Both the position numbers and the translations under genes were made by a program. A DNA stretch of 9,566 bases from positions 1 through 9,566 of the forward strand of contig CAZGEW010000053.1 of assembly GCA_964524225.1 (NCBI GenBank). Reading direction: 5' to 3'. Source of the stretch: GCA-2688775 sp964524225 (lineage in GTDB: Archaea; Nanobdellota; Nanobdellia; Woesearchaeales; GW2011-AR4). Under the pieces are notes generated by a model. The model was not told the DNA's origin. It saw only the letters and a list, made by a program, of their open reading frames with translations, and made no database searches. Within the stretch, counting starts at the first letter, position 1. Every line of letters starts with the position of its first letter. Positions 5,496-9,566 of this stretch are shown here, piece after piece.

Positions 5496-6287
5496 TTACT
5501 TAAACCATATCACATTAAGGTATTTGTTAGATAATTTTATAGTGACTTTGCTGCCATTTTTTAAGCTGTATTCTTTGCTTACAGAGTCAGCTACTAATAC
5601 ACCATCAAGCATTTCAGAAATAACCTTTACTTTTTGATTTTTATTTAATAATCCATACTCTAACTTATAGCTTTTAAAAATTTTGCCTTCGTATGGCTCA
5701 CGCACAACAAACTGGTATTTTTTTGAATTCAAAGGCAAGGTTTTTTTGCAACAAGATTTAGCCCAAGCATAGCTTCCAGCAGGAGTTGTTATTAGCACTC
5801 CACTACTTTTTTGTTTTTCTTTTTTACCATTAATCTCAATTGTATATTTTGCAGCAGTATAAGATTTTCTTGTCCCAATAAAAAATTCATTTAATGCTAA
5901 CGTCTCAATTTTTTTGTTATCTAAGTACGCCTCTAATCTTAACAATTTTTTAACTTTAAATTTATTTTTTAATATTTTTTTAAATTTGAATTCAAAATCT
6001 TTTTTGTTTGACTTCATAAAAAATCCTTCCTTATCCTTAACATCAGAGTTTATACCGAATAACAACTCCTTGTCAACAAAATGTGCTGCCCTTAAAAAAG
6101 TTCCATCCCCTCCAACTGCAATTATTAAGCTTATATTTTTGAATTGATTTTTCTTTAGTTTATCTCGATTGGAAAGTTTAAATTTTATTTTATATTTTTT
6201 TAACGTTTTTATGACTACATCTAAAGTTGATTTTTGTTCTTTGGTTCTTGTAGTTGTGTAGACTATTAAAATACTCATTAATTTCAT
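5496..6287 (-). CDS. NAD kinase, NADK2/NADHK3-like variant
   Basis: It phosphorylates NAD(H) to NADP(H) in the cytoplasm. The 263-residue sequence contains the hallmark GGDGT at 59-63 (D61 catalytic), NE at 133-134, and a glycine-rich segment SGVLITTPAGSYAWAKS at 162-178 that corresponds to the usual D-G-x-x-x-S-T-P-T-G-S-T-A-Y. Instead of the common GVNxGxLGFL it has GINSDVKDKEGFF (78-90), and it has VVREPYEG (194-201) and SEMLDGVLVADS (224-235). Those forms resemble what I recall of mitochondrial NADK2 and plant NADH kinase 3 more than bacterial PpnK. The start could be ATG 6287 or the ATG at residue 4 (6278); the TATA box 27 bases above favours the first, leaderless. It is very rich in lysine and A/T homopolymers. 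NAD kinase is firm; the subfamily is tentative. Confidence 0.88.
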   Translation of the reverse strand: MKLMSILIVYTTTRTKEQKSTLDVVIKTLKKYKIKFKLSNRDKLKKNQFKNISLIIAVGGDGTFLRAAHFVDKELLFGINSDVKDKEGFFMKSNKKDFEFKFKKILKNKFKVKKLLRLEAYLDNKKIETLALNEFFIGTRKSYTAAKYTIEINGKKEKQKSSGVLITTPAGSYAWAKSCCKKTLPLNSKKYQFVVREPYEGKIFKSYKLEYGLLNKNQKVKVISEMLDGVLVADSVSKEYSLKNGSKVTIKLSNKYLNVIWFK

Positions 6288-6308
6288 AGTATTTGGATTA
6301 ATTTTTGT

Positions 6309-6320
6309 ATTTAAATATTT
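6309..6320 (-). promoter_or_regulatory. TATA-like element of the NAD kinase gene
   Basis: The minus-strand AATATTTAAATA is centred about 27 bases above ATG 6287. It lies in the 99-base divergent space shared with the HAD gene. Confidence 0.5.
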
Positions 6321-6350
6321 TTTTTAGTACTTTTATGGTAACTTTTAAGA

Positions 6351-6363
6351 ATTATAATTATAT
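6351..6363 (+). promoter_or_regulatory. TATA-like element of the HAD-family gene
   Basis: ATTATAATTATAT is centred about 30 bases above the TTG at 6387. A GGGGATGG (6375-6382) lies between the element and the start and could act as a ribosome binding site if transcription begins early enough. Confidence 0.45.
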
Positions 6364-6386
6364 CTTATGTTATAGGGGATGGTATT

Positions 6387-7493
6387 TTGGGAGATGCTTT
6401 AGTATATATTGTGAATGGAGAGATTCAACTTCAAAAAGATTATATTCGAGCAACTGGACTAGACTGTGATGGGGTACTTACAAATTTGCATACCCCTGAA
6501 ATCTACAATCTTCTACTCCAAACCGTAATACGATTTATAGATGATGATGATTTAGCAAGGAGACTTAAAAACCTTGATGTTAGTGAATTTATGGTAAAAG
6601 GTCGTTTTCCTATGGGCTGGTATCTTGACAATAGTCAAGGAACTTTTGTATTAGTTGATTTGTATGGTAACATAATACAAGCAAGACGCGGCATAAATAA
6701 GCTCAGCCAAGATAGCATCAGTGAGTTGTATAAAGGTGGTGTTATAGACCTTTCAGAACCTCAAGATCCTAAGCTTAAACAGCCAAGATTTCTACCATAT
6801 TGTGATGGCTTTGACTTGATAGAAGGTGTAGTAAAGGCTACAGTAGCTTCGATGAACGGTCTGCCTAAAAAAAGTTCATTGCAGCATGTACAAAAAGCTT
6901 TGCGTGCCGCGCATGATGATCCTGATGGGTTTAAAAGTCATATAGAAAAAAAACCTGAACTTTATGGAATTGTACCGAATCAAGAACTTACAGAATTTGT
7001 TAGAAGCCTTTATGAAAGATATTTTACTTTCCTTTTAACTAGTTCGTATGCTAACTATACAAAAAGAATACTACAAACACTTGGGATAGAGAGATATTTT
7101 CATATAAAAATATTTAATCAAAGAAAGCCGGCTTGCTTTACTAAACCGAGTAATGAAAGTTATTTATGGAGGGAATTAAGAAGATATAGTGTAAATAATC
7201 CTAACAATGTTTTCTATATGGGTGACAACTTAATGAAGGATGTTAAGGGTGCAAGACAAGTTGGGTTCTTAACCGGTTTAAGAATGCCTAGAGAACATTT
7301 AATTAGTTTTCAGAGAAAATCAGAAAAATATGTAGGAGTGGTTTATAGAAGAGATGGTAATATAAAGGAGCTCGTTCAAGAAGCTACTCAAATACAAAAG
7401 GGAAAATTAGGCTACCTAATTTCTGAAATTTATAGATATGCACATGTCGTTACAACTAAGGTCCAGAATTTAGCTCCAATATTGCTTTATTGA
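6387..7493 (+). CDS. HAD-superfamily 5'-nucleotidase of the cN-II-like family
   Basis: This 368-residue protein has all four HAD motifs: I, GLDCDGVLT with nucleophile D26 and D28; II, FLLTSS at 215-220; III, K247 in FNQRKPACF; and IV, MGDNLMKDVKGAR at 278-290 with D280 and D285. Between I and II, the stretch MGWYLDNSQGTFVLVDLYGN, followed by ARRGINKLS, matches the family pattern (G-x-x-x-D-x-x-x-G-x-x-x-x-x-D-x-x-G...H/R-G-x-x-x-L) of cytosolic 5'-nucleotidase II proteins. These usually dephosphorylate purine nucleoside monophosphates. Motif I has DCDGVLT where cN-II has D-x-D-Y-T. It begins TTG at 6387; an in-frame GTG at 6411 would also keep motif I, and a stop at 6339 prevents a longer reading. 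It overlaps PanE tail to tail by seven bases. HAD assignment is firm, substrate is not. The coding looks less dominated by A/T runs than the adjacent NAD kinase. Confidence 0.82.
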   Translation: MGDALVYIVNGEIQLQKDYIRATGLDCDGVLTNLHTPEIYNLLLQTVIRFIDDDDLARRLKNLDVSEFMVKGRFPMGWYLDNSQGTFVLVDLYGNIIQARRGINKLSQDSISELYKGGVIDLSEPQDPKLKQPRFLPYCDGFDLIEGVVKATVASMNGLPKKSSLQHVQKALRAAHDDPDGFKSHIEKKPELYGIVPNQELTEFVRSLYERYFTFLLTSSYANYTKRILQTLGIERYFHIKIFNQRKPACFTKPSNESYLWRELRRYSVNNPNNVFYMGDNLMKDVKGARQVGFLTGLRMPREHLISFQRKSEKYVGVVYRRDGNIKELVQEATQIQKGKLGYLISEIYRYAHVVTTKVQNLAPILLY

Positions 7494-8377
7494 TTTTCCG
7501 TCTCTTTAATAATCATCGTTAGAGCCTCATTTACTGAACATCTAATTCCATACCTTTTTCCCATTTTAACAACAGCACCATTCAAGTAGTCAATCTCTGT
7601 ATGTTTTCCTTTAATCAAATCTTGTTGCATTGAAGAGACATTTTTTGAATTTTTGAATACATCATTAATGATTTTGACAAAGTCTAAATTAAAAGATACA
7701 CCATCTTTTTTTGCAACTTTTAAACATTCATCAACAATTATTTTTTTTATCGGGTTTATCTTTTCATCTGTTATGCCTCTATTTTCTACCATTAATATGG
7801 CTGTTAACGGATTAAGTACACAGTTAAGTATTAATTTCTTCCACATATCTTCCTTTATGTTTTTAGAAACATAACCATTTAAACCACATTCAGCAAAAAG
7901 TTTTGCTATCGCAAAACTTTTTGTATTTTTTTCAATTGCTGTATAACTATAGTTATTATATTGGACAACACCTGGTTTTAGAAAAGCAGCGCCAAAGTTT
8001 GTAATTGCTCTGAGTACAAGACATTTTTTGCCAACGCTTTTGGCCTGAATTAACGATACGAGATTGCTGTAAAGTCCATTTTGAAGGCAAAGAATTATTG
8101 TATCTTTTTTTATTAAATTTTTAATATCGTTTATTGCTTTAGCGCTGTCATAAACCTTTGTTGTTAACAATATTAATGTATTGTCTTCAATCTTATTGAT
8201 TTCGGTTATAGCTTTTAATCTATATGTTTTATTTTCTAAACCTGTAATCTTTAAGCCATTTTTGTTTATGTTATTGGCATGCTCTTTCCTTGCAACTAAA
8301 ATTACATTATTTAGCTTTGATAATTTTGCTCCATACAAGCTTCCAATTGCACCTGCTCCTAAAACTATAATGTTCAT
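7487..8377 (-). CDS. panE: 2-dehydropantoate 2-reductase (ketopantoate reductase)
   Basis: It reduces 2-dehydropantoate to pantoate with NADPH, a step toward pantothenate and coenzyme A. The 296-residue protein opens with the Rossmann motif GAGAIG (7-12). Then come TTKVYD with K74 and CLQNG with N100. In the C-terminal domain DMWKKLILNCVLNP (177-190) gives the catalytic lysine K181 with N185 and N189. SSMQQDLIKGKHTEIDYLNG (248-267) gives S249 and E261. The K181-E261 spacing of 80 equals that of the E. coli enzyme as I remember it (K176, E256), so the active site looks intact and the length is normal. The ATG (8375-8377) follows the dehydrogenase stop with no gap (TAGATG), so the two are one operon. 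Related reductases act on other 2-oxo acids, so substrate is likely but not certain. Confidence 0.87.
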   Translation of the reverse strand: MNIIVLGAGAIGSLYGAKLSKLNNVILVARKEHANNINKNGLKITGLENKTYRLKAITEINKIEDNTLILLTTKVYDSAKAINDIKNLIKKDTIILCLQNGLYSNLVSLIQAKSVGKKCLVLRAITNFGAAFLKPGVVQYNNYSYTAIEKNTKSFAIAKLFAECGLNGYVSKNIKEDMWKKLILNCVLNPLTAILMVENRGITDEKINPIKKIIVDECLKVAKKDGVSFNLDFVKIINDVFKNSKNVSSMQQDLIKGKHTEIDYLNGAVVKMGKRYGIRCSVNEALTMIIKETENQ

Positions 8378-9511
8378 CTAATCGTGTAACTCTATAAGCT
8401 TATCAACAATTGCATCTGCCATTTCAGATGTTGTATTATTGCCACCTAAATCTTGTGTTCTTGTCCTTCCATCTTTCAAAACTGTTTCAATGCTCTTTAA
8501 AATTAAATCGCTAGATTTTTTTTGAGCTATATTTTCAAGCATTAATGCGCCTGCCCAAATCGTGGCAATTGGGTTTACAATACCTTGGTTTCTTAACTTT
8601 GGCGCACATCCATGTATTGGCTCAAACATTGAAATTCCATCTGGGTTTATGTTACCTCTTGCTCCAAATGCTAAACCACCTTGCATGCTTGTGCCTAAAT
8701 CGCTTAATATATCACCAAACAAGTTGGGCGCAACTATAACTTGATATTTTTCTGGCTGTCTTAACAGATTCATTACAACTGCATCGATTAAATGAAACTC
8801 ATACGCTATTTCAGAGTAGTCATTTGAAACCTTAGCAAAAATTTCTCGCCAGAGATTATAAGAGTCAAGTACATTTGCCTTATCAACCGCCACTATGTTT
8901 TTTTTATTATTATTTTTTGTGTAATTGAATGCATACTTTATGAACCTTTCACATCCTTTTTTACTCAAGAAACCAATTTGATATGCAAGCTCATTTCCTT
9001 TAGATTCAATATCAAGTCCTATTTTTGCTTTTATTACCCCTTTATTTATTTCAAGTTGATTTTTATATTTGCCATTTTTTGCCCTACCGCTAATGCCGAC
9101 ATAGAAGTCTTCTGTATTTTCTCTTATCAATGTAAAATCTATGTCATTATAGGTTTTATCAGTTAAAACACCCTCGATGCTTGGCAGTAATTTAATTGGC
9201 CTTAGGTTCACGAATTGGTCAAAATAGCTTTTTATTAAGTTTGGGATATTTTTTTCAATGAAAATATCCTCAGCCTTTATTGAGTCAAATGTTCCACAAA
9301 AAATTACATTGCAAGAATTTTTTATCTCGCGCAAAGTTTTTTCTGTCAATAATTCCTTTGTTTCCGCATAATGCTCTGCACCATACGGATACATAATCCA
9401 TTCGATATTAAAGTTGTCAAGCTCTGCAACCTTTTCAATTACCTTTATACTTTCACCTATTAACTCATGTCCTACACCATCACCTGGGAAAACAGCAATC
9501 TTGTACGTCAT
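8378..9511 (-). CDS. beta-decarboxylating dehydrogenase (isopropylmalate/isocitrate/tartrate dehydrogenase family)
   Basis: This 377-residue enzyme oxidises and decarboxylates a 2-hydroxy acid using NAD(P) and a divalent metal. Conserved residues are in place: GDGVG at 10-14, R104 in NLRP, R130 and Y137 in IRENTEDFYVGI, K211 in VDKANVL, D243, and metal ligands D267 and D271 in LFGDILSDLG. EPIHGCAP is at 297-304. Two positions are informative. K94 stands where isopropylmalate dehydrogenase has an arginine. K305 and V312, in the stretch after HGCAP, match NADP-dependent isocitrate dehydrogenase rather than the aspartate and alanine of NAD-dependent isopropylmalate dehydrogenase. The serine and asparagine that isocitrate dehydrogenase uses for substrate binding are absent (N88, P90). 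So family is firm, substrate open, NADP use plausible. It heads an operon with panE, starting ATG at 9511. Confidence 0.9.
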   Translation of the reverse strand: MTYKIAVFPGDGVGHELIGESIKVIEKVAELDNFNIEWIMYPYGAEHYAETKELLTEKTLREIKNSCNVIFCGTFDSIKAEDIFIEKNIPNLIKSYFDQFVNLRPIKLLPSIEGVLTDKTYNDIDFTLIRENTEDFYVGISGRAKNGKYKNQLEINKGVIKAKIGLDIESKGNELAYQIGFLSKKGCERFIKYAFNYTKNNNKKNIVAVDKANVLDSYNLWREIFAKVSNDYSEIAYEFHLIDAVVMNLLRQPEKYQVIVAPNLFGDILSDLGTSMQGGLAFGARGNINPDGISMFEPIHGCAPKLRNQGIVNPIATIWAGALMLENIAQKKSSDLILKSIETVLKDGRTRTQDLGGNNTTSEMADAIVDKLIELHD

Positions 9512-9540
9512 TTTAGAAAGCTCTCAGTTGTGGCTTGTTC

Positions 9541-9552
9541 TTATTTAAATTG
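9541..9552 (-). promoter_or_regulatory. TATA-like element of the dehydrogenase-panE operon
   Basis: The minus-strand AATTTAAATAAG is centred about 36 bases above the ATG at 9511, which would leave a leader of roughly ten bases. The window ends shortly beyond it. Confidence 0.45.
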
Positions 9553-9566
9553 TTTTTGTTTTTGAA

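Noticed and set aside
5200..5637. A 145-codon plus-strand frame spanning the gap between two minus-strand genes
   Set aside because: Both ends are antisense to clear genes and the middle covers the TATA region of the secretion operon. No recognisable domain.
8378..9511. Calling the dehydrogenase icd or leuB
   Set aside because: Substrate-loop residues fit neither enzyme and the cofactor residues conflict, so a specific symbol is not supported.

Overview
The window comes from an AT-rich archaeal genome, most likely a small-genome lineage of the DPANN kind. The evidence is archaeal: a tRNA gene interrupted by bulge-helix-bulge introns, TATA boxes about 25-30 bases upstream of start codons (several transcripts look leaderless), tandem TadB/TadC-like membrane proteins next to a TadA-like ATPase, and the C-terminus of a YchF/DRG-like GTPase with a TGS domain. 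The exact phylum is inference.

Layout. 1-269 (+): C-terminal end of a TGS-domain GTPase, cut by the window edge. 324-523 (+): a tRNA-Gly(UCC) gene whose 71-nt mature sequence is split into five exons by four introns of 28, 41, 29 and 31 nt. 611-5375 (-): a four-gene, tightly packed operon read leftward: a winged-helix/coiled-coil protein, a type II/IV secretion (TadA-like) ATPase, a TadB-like and a TadC-like membrane protein. This is the motor and inner-membrane platform of an archaeal pilus or secretion machine; no pilin or prepilin peptidase is in view. 5496-6287 (-): an NAD kinase whose motifs lean to the NADK2/plant NADHK3 type. 6387-7493 (+): a HAD-superfamily protein of the cN-II-like 5'-nucleotidase family, divergent from the NAD kinase. 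7487-9511 (-): a two-gene operon read leftward, an isopropylmalate/isocitrate-type beta-decarboxylating dehydrogenase followed without a gap by a 2-dehydropantoate 2-reductase (PanE).

The most unusual element is the tRNA. Removing four short segments, each bounded by a bulge-helix-bulge or relaxed version of one, leaves a complete cloverleaf with perfect acceptor and T stems. Two of the introns isolate a 6-nt micro-exon that is almost the whole T-loop. The base pairing suggests the third intron must leave before the fourth can be recognised.

Several genes touch nicotinamide or nucleotide metabolism (NAD kinase, a possible nucleotidase, two NAD(P)-dependent dehydrogenases), but only the dehydrogenase/PanE pair is clearly co-transcribed.
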